From J051 sp040752255 (GTDB lineage Bacteria > Armatimonadota > Fimbriimonadia > Fimbriimonadales > ATM1): 6,768 bases of DNA. Positions within the stretch are counted from its first letter, which is position 1. Each line of letters starts with the position of its first letter. Positions 1 to 5,345 of this stretch are shown one piece after another. The notes beneath the pieces are model-generated. The model worked only from the letters and a program-made list of their open reading frames with translations, made no database searches and was not told the DNA's origin. Where the stretch lies: assembly GCA_040752255.1 (NCBI GenBank), contig JBFMFD010000143.1, positions 1 through 6,768 on the forward strand, read 5' to 3'. A program made the position numbers and the translations under genes.

Positions 1-254
1 CGATCGCCGAGGTTCCGGTGCCGAAGGGGTCGGAGTTGGCGGGGCAGACACTCGCCGACACCAGGCTTCGCGACCGAGATATCAGCGTCCTGAGCATCCT
101 TCGCGGAGACTTGGTCATTCCGAATCCACGTGGGTGGCGGGAGATCCTCGTCGGTGACCGCCTCGTGTGCTTCGGCAAGCAGATCAGCCTCAAGGCGCTC
201 ATTCCCCCGCCGAAGCGCAAGCGGCGCCGCCGGGTCGCGAGGAAAAAGGCTTAG
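1..254 (+). CDS. TrkA-C (RCK_C) domain protein, C-terminal fragment
   Basis: The reading frame is open from the left edge (first full codon at 3-5) to a TAG at 252-254, giving the last 83 residues of a longer protein. The start lies outside the window; the GTG at 18-20 is internal to the domain and is not taken as a start. The pattern VPVPKGSELAGQTLADTRL, then SVLSILRGDLVIPNP, then LVGDRLVCFG, is that of the TrkA-C/RCK_C domain, a small regulatory or ligand-binding module found at the end of potassium and other ion transport proteins. After the domain comes a proline-rich and strongly basic tail (PPPKRKRRRRVARKKA), possibly contacting membrane lipids or nucleic acid; that is inference. The N-terminal partner domain is unseen, so the full protein could be a channel or antiporter subunit, or another TrkA-C fusion. 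The gene converges on the neighbour on the other strand with a 10-bp gap and no obvious terminator. Confidence 0.8.
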   Translation, partial: IAEVPVPKGSELAGQTLADTRLRDRDISVLSILRGDLVIPNPRGWREILVGDRLVCFGKQISLKALIPPPKRKRRRRVARKKA

Positions 255-264
255 GTGGGGGTCG

Positions 265-825
265 TCAGCGGTCAACGAGCACAACGCTCCCGAGGTTTCC
301 GGCTGAAGAGACCGGGCGGTGAACTTCCCACTTGCCCTTGTCGTTCTTCGCTTCGCTAGCGGCAGGCCCTTTGTAGGTTGGATAGCGCGAGCCGAGTCGC
401 ATCGTCGTGTCCGTTGTGGCGACGATCATGCCCGCCGAATCTAAAACAACCACTCGCGAAAAGCCTTCCTTCTGTCCCAGGTTGGTCGTTACCTGGCGCA
501 CGTGCTCATCCGTGATCTCGCCTCCACGGTTCCGGAGGTACATCAACGGCTCGATGCCGCTGGCGAACGCTTCGGCCGCAGCGACCAGCCTCTCCTTCGC
601 CAGGTCGTCCTTCGTGCTCTCGAGCTCCTTCGCAGCGGCCTGGGCGGCCTCGCCCATCTCCGTTCGAAGAGAACGAATCTGCCACGCCTGAGAGAGCAGC
701 ACGAAAATAACCGCCGCGATGCCTATCCACCATGCGTAGATGCGCAGGCGAACGGTGCCGTCCTCTGCCGCCGGAGCCGGCGCCCCGCCGGGCGTTCCTG
801 TGCCTTCCTGTTTCTGTTCTTCCAT
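265..825 (-). CDS. membrane-anchored protein with sensor-like extracytoplasmic domain
   Basis: I do not recognise a named family. The 186-residue protein has a Pro/Ala/Gly-rich acidic N-terminal tail (1-24), one transmembrane helix (about 30-48), an Ala/Glu/Lys-rich predicted coiled coil (about 50-85), and a C-terminal domain (about 86-186). In that domain, SRVVVLDSAGMIVATTDTT (123-141) followed by a GSRYPTY segment resembles the strand-turn-strand core of Cache/PAS-like extracellular sensor domains. No HAMP, kinase, cyclase or methyl-accepting domain follows, so it has a sensor-like fold without output. Most likely the N-terminus is cytoplasmic and the C-terminus outside. The ATG at 823-825 lies 9 nt after the tsaD stop, and an AGGAGG (838-843) overlaps the tsaD end, so it is probably the last gene of the tsaD operon. 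The role is unknown. Confidence 0.75.
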   Translation of the reverse strand: MEEQKQEGTGTPGGAPAPAAEDGTVRLRIYAWWIGIAAVIFVLLSQAWQIRSLRTEMGEAAQAAAKELESTKDDLAKERLVAAAEAFASGIEPLMYLRNRGGEITDEHVRQVTTNLGQKEGFSRVVVLDSAGMIVATTDTTMRLGSRYPTYKGPAASEAKNDKGKWEVHRPVSSAGNLGSVVLVDR

Positions 826-834
826 GCCGAATCG

Positions 835-1842
835 CTACCTCCTCCCCAGCGAGTCTACCGCAAGTGTCTCCAAGTCGTACCCGGCGCGCTCCCCACTCGC
901 CAGGCGCCAAGAGGCTACGTGGGCGATCATGGCGGCGTTGTCCGTGCAGAGGTGCAGGGAGGGGATCGTAACGGAGATGCGCTCCTCCTCCCCCTTCAGC
1001 GAGAGGCGCTCCCGCAGCGCGCGGTTCGCCGCCACCCCACCCACAACCGTCAACTCCGACACTCCAACCACCGAGCAAGCGTAGAGGGCGCGGTCGGCGA
1101 GGACGCCCGCGATGACGGACTGGAACGACGCGGCGGCAGAGGCCACATCGAGTCGGTCGCCCTCCCGTTGAGCGAGGCGCAGCACGGCCGTCTTCAGGCC
1201 CGAGAAGCTGAACTCCATCGTCGGGTCTTCGAGGCCGCGAGGGAGCGGGTACCGTTCCGGGTCGCCGCCTTCCGCGGCCTTTTGGATTGCCGGCCCCCCT
1301 GGATAGGGCAGACCGAGAGCGCGCGCGCTCTTGTCGAACGCCTCGCCTGCAGCATCATCCAGCGTGCCGCCGAGGTAATCGTAAACACCTGGCGACCGCA
1401 CGAAGAACAACTCCGTGTGCCCACCCGACACGAGCAGGCACACGTGGGGGAACGGCACATCCTCCTCGAGCAACGGCGACAATACGTGCGCCTCGAGGTG
1501 ATGCACGCCAACGAATGGAAGCTCCCTCGCGAAAGCGAGCGCCTTCGCGGCGCTGACTCCGACTGAGAGGGCACCGATGAGGCCGGGCCGGTTGGTTACG
1601 CCCACCCCGCCGATGTCGTGCAGGGATACCCCCGCCTCGTCCAGCGCCTGTTCGAGGACGGGCAGGAACGCCTCGGTGTGCTTGCGTGCGGCGGCCTCCG
1701 GGACGATACCGCCCCAACGTTTGTGGAGTTGCGCCTGGGAACTGACGACGTTGGAGAGCACCTCCCTGCGATAGAGAACAGCGACGGAGGTTTCGTCGCA
1801 ACTGGTCTCGACACCGAGCACGGGTTGTGGGAAGTACTCCAT
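835..1842 (-). CDS. tsaD: tRNA N6-adenosine threonylcarbamoyltransferase TsaD
   Basis: TsaD transfers the threonylcarbamoyl group from threonylcarbamoyl-AMP to A37 of ANN-decoding tRNAs, making t6A, together with TsaB and TsaE in bacteria. The 335-residue length is normal for the family. Visible motifs in order: VLGVETSCDETSVAVL (8-23, ASKHA phosphate-1 loop), GGIVPEAAARKH (44-55), PGLIGALSVG (86-95), the metal-binding HLEAH (H115 and H119), LLVSGGHTEL (136-145), GEAFDKSARALGLPYPGGP (166-184), FSFSGLKTAV (211-220), GGVAANRALR (268-277) and CTDNAAMIA (299-307) with the third metal ligand D301. The usual GPGL is RPGL here (R85). The ATG at 1840-1842 shares bases with the TGA of rimI (TGATG), which implies translational coupling. 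No tsaB or tsaE is in the window. The protein is essential in most bacteria and acts in the cytoplasm. Confidence 0.97.
   Translation of the reverse strand: MEYFPQPVLGVETSCDETSVAVLYRREVLSNVVSSQAQLHKRWGGIVPEAAARKHTEAFLPVLEQALDEAGVSLHDIGGVGVTNRPGLIGALSVGVSAAKALAFARELPFVGVHHLEAHVLSPLLEEDVPFPHVCLLVSGGHTELFFVRSPGVYDYLGGTLDDAAGEAFDKSARALGLPYPGGPAIQKAAEGGDPERYPLPRGLEDPTMEFSFSGLKTAVLRLAQREGDRLDVASAAASFQSVIAGVLADRALYACSVVGVSELTVVGGVAANRALRERLSLKGEEERISVTIPSLHLCTDNAAMIAHVASWRLASGERAGYDLETLAVDSLGRR
838..843 (-). promoter_or_regulatory. Shine-Dalgarno of the membrane sensor-like gene
   Basis: AGGAGG on the minus strand ends just before the tsaD stop codon and lies 12 nt from the ATG at 825. The spacing is somewhat long. 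It supports this ATG and re-initiation of ribosomes finishing tsaD. Confidence 0.6.
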
Positions 1843-2303
1843 CAGCGGGCGACGCCTTGAAGGTCATGCAGCCACATCACAACCCCATCCTCCCTCGTGT
1901 CCGCGTAGTACCGTTTTCGCACCCCACAGGAGACGAATCCGAGTTTCTCATAGAGGGCGATAGCGCGTTGGTTGCCTGCCATGACTTCGAGGGTCACGCA
2001 AGCAATGCCGTCTTGGCGCGCATGCTCGAGGAGGCTCTCCATCAGTTTTCGCCCCAGTCCAGCACCCTGCCTATCGGGTTCAACAGCGATGGTTGTGATG
2101 TGCGCTTCGTCAATCACCTTCCAGTAGCCGGCGAATCCGACGATGACATCCGCGTCTTTGATGATGAAGTACTCCGCGTCGCGATTGGCGATTTCGGTGT
2201 GGAATGTGTTCTCGCTCCAGGGGCTTGGGTTGGTCTTCTGCTCAATGGCGTGCACGGAGCCGACGTGCTCGGGCTTCATAGGCTCGACCACCACGCGACC
2301 CAC
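1842..2303 (-). CDS. rimI: ribosomal protein S18 alanine N-acetyltransferase RimI
   Basis: This GNAT-fold acetyltransferase of 153 residues is expected to acetylate the N-terminal alanine of ribosomal protein S18 using acetyl-CoA. The acetyl-CoA pyrophosphate loop is RQGAGLG (78-84), preceded by the beta-4 strand ITTIAVEPD. The segment LEVMAGNQRAIALYEKLGF (105-123) carries the positions of the catalytic glutamate (E106) and tyrosine (Y118) known in E. coli RimI, and RKRYYADTREDGVVM (129-143) matches the family C-terminus. The start is a GTG at 2301-2303, chosen because a GGAGG lies 7 nt upstream; the next in-frame ATG (codon 9) would remove the first beta strand. The gene starts 3 nt after the livF stop and its TGA overlaps the tsaD ATG. 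rimI and tsaD are neighbours in many bacteria, which supports RimI over a generic GNAT enzyme. Confidence 0.92.
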   Translation of the reverse strand: MGRVVVEPMKPEHVGSVHAIEQKTNPSPWSENTFHTEIANRDAEYFIIKDADVIVGFAGYWKVIDEAHITTIAVEPDRQGAGLGRKLMESLLEHARQDGIACVTLEVMAGNQRAIALYEKLGFVSCGVRKRYYADTREDGVVMWLHDLQGVAR

Positions 2304-2306
2304 CGC

Positions 2307-3011
2307 CTATCCTCCGAGATACGCCTCGCGCACCTTCGGGTTGTCCAGAAGCGCCTTGCCGGTGTCCTGAAGCACGATGGTGCCGGTCTCCAGAACGTAC
2401 GCGCGCGTGGCGATGTCGAGGGCGCGATGTGCGTTCTGCTCGACCAGCAGAATCGTCGTGCCCTCCGAATTGATGCGCTGGATGATATTGAAGATTTCCG
2501 CAACGAGGTTTGGCGCAAGGCCGAGGCTCGGCTCGTCCAACAGCAGCACCTTCGGCTTCGCCATCAGGGCGCGACCGATTGCGAGCATCTGCTGCTCGCC
2601 GCCGCTCAACGTTCCGGCGTTCTGGCTGATCCGCTCGCGGAGGCGCGGGAAGATGTTCAAGACGGCCTCCATGTCGGCGGCCACGGCGCCATCTTTGCGG
2701 CAGTACGCGCCAAGCCGCAGGTTCTCGAGGACGGTGAGGTTGGTAAAGATGCGCCGACCCTCCGGGCAGTGCACGATGCCGCGCTCGACGACGGTGTGCG
2801 GCCGGGTATTTGTAATCTCTTCGTTGTCCGCCAAGACGCGCCCCTCGCGCGCTCGAATCAATCCGCTGATCGTGCGCAGCAGCGTGCTCTTGCCCGCGCC
2901 GTTGCTGCCGATGATCGACACGATTTCGCCTGGGCGCACTTCGACATCGAGCCCTTTCAGCGCGTGTATCGCGCCGTAGTACACATGCAGGTTTTCAATT
3001 CTTAGATGCAT
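2307..3011 (-). CDS. livF: branched-chain amino acid type ABC transporter ATPase (LivF family)
   Basis: This 234-residue ATP-binding subunit is of the LivF type, which powers uptake of branched-chain amino acids or related amides with LivG, the LivH/LivM permeases and a binding protein. Visible: LRIENLHVYYGAIHALKG (3-20), Walker A GSNGAGKST (35-43), the LivF-typical PEGRRIF in the Q-loop region (83-89), signature LSGGEQ (135-140), Walker B VLLLDEP (155-161) with D-loop SLGLAP, and LLVEQNAH (188-195) in the H-loop region, where LivF proteins commonly have Q instead of H. The ATG at 3009-3011 was chosen because it starts directly at the conserved first strand; upstream codons in this frame translate to sequence unlike ABC proteins and overlap the FKBP gene. 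It lies 10 nt after the FKBP stop with only a weak ribosome site. No other liv genes are in the window, so the substrate is uncertain. Confidence 0.93.
   Translation of the reverse strand: MHLRIENLHVYYGAIHALKGLDVEVRPGEIVSIIGSNGAGKSTLLRTISGLIRAREGRVLADNEEITNTRPHTVVERGIVHCPEGRRIFTNLTVLENLRLGAYCRKDGAVAADMEAVLNIFPRLRERISQNAGTLSGGEQQMLAIGRALMAKPKVLLLDEPSLGLAPNLVAEIFNIIQRINSEGTTILLVEQNAHRALDIATRAYVLETGTIVLQDTGKALLDNPKVREAYLGG
2311..2315 (-). promoter_or_regulatory. Shine-Dalgarno deciding the rimI GTG start
   Basis: GGAGG on the minus strand, in the last codons of livF, lies 7 nt before the GTG at 2303. This is ideal spacing and fixes the rimI start. Confidence 0.75.
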
Positions 3012-3021
3012 CTTGTCGTCT

Positions 3022-3570
3022 CTACCGTCCGACCCAGAGGCAGTACACCTCGAAACGCAGCGCCATGTTCGGTGGCACCTTCGGAGGCGCACCCTGCTCG
3101 CCGTAGGCCAACCTTGCCGGGATCGTGATGGTTCGCTTCTCGCCGACCCGAATGCCTTTCAGCCCTTCGTAAAGCCCCTCGATCACCTGACCCGGCTCGT
3201 AACGGAAGTATAGGAACTGCCCGCCCGGGGTGTAAGTGCTCTCGAACGCGTAGCCGTCCATCAAGCGACCGACATACGCCAGATTGATCATTAGCCCCGG
3301 CTCAACTTGGGGGCCCGCTCCTTCCTGCGTTACGTCAATCTGCACTTCCGTGACCCCCTTCGACAGTTCGAGCGCTTTGTCGTAGTCCGGAGTGGCCGGG
3401 CCAGGCTCGGGGAGTTCCGGCTGGTACCCCGAGAGGTCCGGCTGCGTGGTCCGATCCTCGATCTCCTTCAAAATGCGGTTTACCTCGGCATCCAGGCTTG
3501 GCTGCTGGTGGCAGCCGGTCGCCGCGAGGGCGAACCAGATGCACGAGGTTAGGACTAGGGCGCGCTTCAT
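3022..3570 (-). CDS. FKBP-type peptidyl-prolyl cis-trans isomerase, lipoprotein
   Basis: This 182-residue exported prolyl isomerase would help fold proteins outside the cytoplasm. Residues 1-20 form a lipoprotein signal peptide (MKR, hydrophobic stretch, lipobox ATGC with C20 as the lipidated residue). Residues 21-75 are a polar, proline-rich linker. The FKBP domain spans about 77-180: INLAYVGRLMDGYAFEST (95-112), QVIEGLYEGLKGIRVGEKR (128-146), TITIPARLAYGEQG (147-160) and the VPPN and RFEV segments near the end. Compared with human FKBP12, the binding-pocket positions Y26, F36, V55, I56, Y82 and F99 are kept, D37 is E110, and W59 is L133. It is the first gene of the minus-strand run and diverges from smpB. 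No clear Shine-Dalgarno is visible before the ATG at 3568-3570. The gene could also be named fkpA-like, but that assigns more than can be seen. Confidence 0.93.
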   Translation of the reverse strand: MKRALVLTSCIWFALAATGCHQQPSLDAEVNRILKEIEDRTTQPDLSGYQPELPEPGPATPDYDKALELSKGVTEVQIDVTQEGAGPQVEPGLMINLAYVGRLMDGYAFESTYTPGGQFLYFRYEPGQVIEGLYEGLKGIRVGEKRTITIPARLAYGEQGAPPKVPPNMALRFEVYCLWVGR

Positions 3571-3584
3571 CCGGGGGCAGAGCG

Positions 3585-3597
3585 TACCCTAAGGGTA
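3585..3597. promoter_or_regulatory. 13-bp palindrome in the FKBP/smpB divergent intergenic region
   Basis: TACCCT-A-AGGGTA is a perfect inverted repeat with a 1-nt centre. It lies in the only 40 bp between two divergent start codons (3570 on the minus strand, 3611 on the plus strand). It could be an operator or part of overlapping promoters. TATCTT (3595-3600) overlapping its right arm is a weak -10-like box for smpB. No function is established. Confidence 0.35.
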
Positions 3598-3610
3598 TCT
3601 TCCGGCTCAC

Positions 3611-4066
3611 GTGCCCAAGAAGCCCGAAGCCGCGCCGAAGTCGCTCTCGATTGTCAATCGAAGGGCGAGGCACGACTACGAGATCCTGGATTCCTACGAG
3701 GCGGGAGTCGTCCTGGAGGGCGCGGAGGTGAAGAGCCTCCTCCGAGGCAAGGTCAACATGACCGGCGCATGGTGTAGCATCGAGGGCGGAGAGCTGTTCC
3801 TGAACGACCTCGACATCGCACCCTACGAGCAGGCGCGCGCCTTCGCACCCGACCGTCGGCGGCGCCGCAAGCTCTTGATGCACAAGCGCGAAATCGCCCT
3901 CCTACGTCGCCGCTCTGAGGAGCGCGGCCTGACCCTCATCCCGACGAAGATCTACTACCGGAACGGGAGGATCAAGGTGGAGGTGTCTATCGCCAAGGGG
4001 CGGAAGACGTACGACAAGCGGGAGAAGATCAAGGAGCGCGACCTGCGGCGAGACTCGTTGGACTGA
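3611..4066 (+). CDS. smpB: SsrA-binding protein SmpB
   Basis: SmpB binds tmRNA (SsrA) and brings it to stalled ribosomes for trans-translation. The 151-residue length is normal. Family segments in order: VNRRARHDYEILDSYEAGVV (15-34), LEGAEVKSLLRGKVNM (35-50), GELFLNDLDIAPYEQ (60-74), the RKLLMHKREIALL block (86-98), LTLIPTKIYYRNGRIKVEVSIAKG (107-130), and the C-terminal tail YDKREKIKERDLRRD (134-148), which in the family enters the decoding centre and mRNA channel. The GTG at 3611-3613 was chosen because it begins the usual short Lys/Pro-rich N-terminus. Only a weak, distant AAGGG precedes it, so the message may have a very short leader. No tmRNA gene was seen nearby, though ssrA is often but not always a neighbour. 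A 9-bp repeat array starts 3 nt after the stop. Confidence 0.97.
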   Translation: MPKKPEAAPKSLSIVNRRARHDYEILDSYEAGVVLEGAEVKSLLRGKVNMTGAWCSIEGGELFLNDLDIAPYEQARAFAPDRRRRRKLLMHKREIALLRRRSEERGLTLIPTKIYYRNGRIKVEVSIAKGRKTYDKREKIKERDLRRDSLD

Positions 4067-4069
4067 ATC

Positions 4070-4132
4070 GTCGGACCGGTCTGACTTGTCTGACCTGTCG
4101 GACCTGTCTGACGTGTCGGACTGGTCTGACTC
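4070..4132. repeat. seven-unit tandem array of 9-bp GTCKGACNN repeats
   Basis: Seven contiguous 9-bp units start at 4070, 4079, 4088, 4097, 4106, 4115 and 4124. Every unit reads GTC(G or T)GAC plus two free bases; positions 1-3 and 5-7 are invariant, and position 4 is G,T,T,G,T,G,T. The 7-bp core is itself palindromic apart from its centre, so any unit can pair with any other in single-stranded form. The array lies just after smpB in the 123-bp gap before the small membrane protein. Because the period is a multiple of three it is open in some frames, and on the minus strand it spells an SD-x repeat, but that frame runs into smpB and is not regarded as coding. Confidence 0.9.
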
Positions 4133-4189
4133 GGCTAAGTCAAGCCCCCGCGCCGCAGCTCTCGATTCAGGTAACAACGCCGACCAGGC

Positions 4190-4564
4190 GTGAACACCGA
4201 AGATTGGCTCCTGCTCCTCGTCGCCGCCGGGCTGGCGCTCGGGTGGACGTTCTTCAACGCCCGGCACCGGCGCGACCCGAACTATCGCGAGCGCATCCAC
4301 CGCTCCGTGCAGCGCTTTTCCGACTTCACTCGGCGCAAGTTGCTCCGTCTCCTGGCGCCCGAGTCGTTCGTTGACCGCTGGAATCACGCCACCGTCATCG
4401 CAGGCTGCTGCTGCATCATCCTCACGCCGGTGCTCATCGCAGGAGCGTCTTTCGGTGTGTGGACTTGGTGGAAGGCGCCTCTGCTGGCGATCGCCGGCAC
4501 GCTGGCAGGCGCGTGGACCGGCGAGGCGGCTTTCAACCGAGGCTTGCCCCGAGAAGGTCGCTGA
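4190..4564 (+). CDS. small three-helix membrane protein, unknown function
   Basis: I do not recognise this 124-residue protein. It has three likely transmembrane segments: about 6-22 (LLLLVAAGLALGWTFF region), 68-91 (TVIAGCCCIILTPVLIAG region, with three adjacent cysteines C73-C75), and 96-112 (APLLAIAGTLAGAWTG region). Between helices 1 and 2 is an Arg-rich, amphipathic cytoplasmic-looking stretch (24-64). The codons favour G or C at the third position strongly throughout, like the neighbours, which supports a real gene. The start is the GTG at 4190-4192, placed right before the first hydrophobic segment; no clear Shine-Dalgarno precedes it. Its last 32 bp overlap the end of ksgA on the other strand. 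It follows smpB in the same direction after a 123-bp gap holding the repeat array, so cotranscription is possible but unproven. Confidence 0.75.
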   Translation: MNTEDWLLLLVAAGLALGWTFFNARHRRDPNYRERIHRSVQRFSDFTRRKLLRLLAPESFVDRWNHATVIAGCCCIILTPVLIAGASFGVWTWWKAPLLAIAGTLAGAWTGEAAFNRGLPREGR

Positions 4565-5345
4565 GCGCCAGCCACTCAGCCTCCGCGACCTGATGCGGGC
4601 GCACAGACGGGGCGAGCCCGGCTCCCGCGAGCGCCTCCTCCACCACGCCCGCCGGTTCGCCCGCTTGCCGCAGGTTGTTCGCGAGCGTTTTCCTTGGGTG
4701 GCGGAACGCGGAGCGCACCAGGCGCGCCAACCTCGCTGAGGGTGCGCGGCCTAGGGACTCGAAGCGCAGCACCCGGCTCGACACCTCCGGCGGTGGCAGG
4801 AACGCCGAGGGCGGGGCGTCAACCACCCGCTCGATCGCGTAGGAATAGGAGCACAGCACCGAGATAGCGCCGCGCCTCCGATCGCCGGGAGGAGCGGCAA
4901 CCCTCTCCGCCACCTCGCGCTGCATCATCAAGACCGCCCGGCGGAGCAGCGGCGCCAGGCGAACAGCCGCCTCCAGCATCGCTCCCGTAATGGAGTAGGG
5001 AAGGTTTCCCACGAGGGCGCGCGGCTCCGGCAGACGCTCGGCAAGCCCCTCCAGGTCCAGGCGCGCGGCGTCGCCCGCGATGAACTGGGCGGATGGTGCG
5101 ACCCGCGCGAGAGCCTCGCGCGATCGCTCGTCCACGTCCACCGCCATGACCGACCCTCTTTCGCACAGGAACTTGGTCAGCACGCCGGGGCCCGAGCCGA
5201 TCTCAAGGAACCCTGCGATTCCGTCGCAGGCGTCGAGAATCGCCCGATGAACCCGCTCGCTGACCAGGAAGTGCTGGTCGAGGGCGGTCTGCGGAGGCGG
5301 GAAGCCGGACTGCTCGATAAGGCGGCGCAGATCTCCGCCGCGCAT
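4533..5345 (-). CDS. rsmA (ksgA): 16S rRNA (adenine-N6) dimethyltransferase KsgA/RsmA
   Basis: KsgA dimethylates two adjacent adenines in the helix 45 loop of 16S rRNA (A1518 and A1519 in E. coli numbering) with S-adenosylmethionine, late in 30S assembly. The 270-residue protein shows the SAM-binding motif FLEIGSGPGVLTKFL (46-60), acidic AVDVDE (68-73), GDAARLDL (91-98), catalytic NLPYSIT (114-120), AFLPPPEVSSRV (181-192), and the C-terminal AFRHPRKTLANNL (213-225). The usual N-terminal KxxGQ(N/H)FL segment is altered to ALDQHFLVS (21-29). The ATG at 5343-5345 overlaps the TGA of the G5/3D gene (TGATG), with no Shine-Dalgarno visible, so translation probably depends on coupling. In Bacillus subtilis a G5/3D protein gene (yabE) also lies just upstream of ksgA, separated by rnmV, which is missing here. 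Confidence 0.95.
   Translation of the reverse strand: MRGGDLRRLIEQSGFPPPQTALDQHFLVSERVHRAILDACDGIAGFLEIGSGPGVLTKFLCERGSVMAVDVDERSREALARVAPSAQFIAGDAARLDLEGLAERLPEPRALVGNLPYSITGAMLEAAVRLAPLLRRAVLMMQREVAERVAAPPGDRRRGAISVLCSYSYAIERVVDAPPSAFLPPPEVSSRVLRFESLGRAPSARLARLVRSAFRHPRKTLANNLRQAGEPAGVVEEALAGAGLAPSVRPHQVAEAEWLALSDLLGASLG

Noticed and set aside
502..1566. A 354-codon open frame on the + strand
   Set aside because: It lies antisense to tsaD and the sensor-like gene, both of which have clear family or codon support.
1827..3005. A 392-codon open frame on the + strand
   Set aside because: It is antisense to rimI and livF along its whole length; its protein resembles no family and its openness follows from the GC-rich codon pattern of the real genes.
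3012..3092. An upstream start for the LivF-like gene at 3092
   Set aside because: The added 27 residues are unlike any ABC ATPase and overlap the FKBP gene by about 70 bp; the ATG at 3011 starts at the conserved first strand.
4067..4189. A tmRNA (ssrA) gene next to smpB
   Set aside because: The gap is only 123 bp and shows neither a tRNA-like acceptor and T-arm nor a tag-peptide frame.
3902..4387. A minus-strand frame containing an SD-x repeat peptide across the 9-bp array
   Set aside because: It covers the 3' part of smpB and the 5' part of the membrane protein in antisense; the peptide repeat is simply the 9-bp array read in frame.
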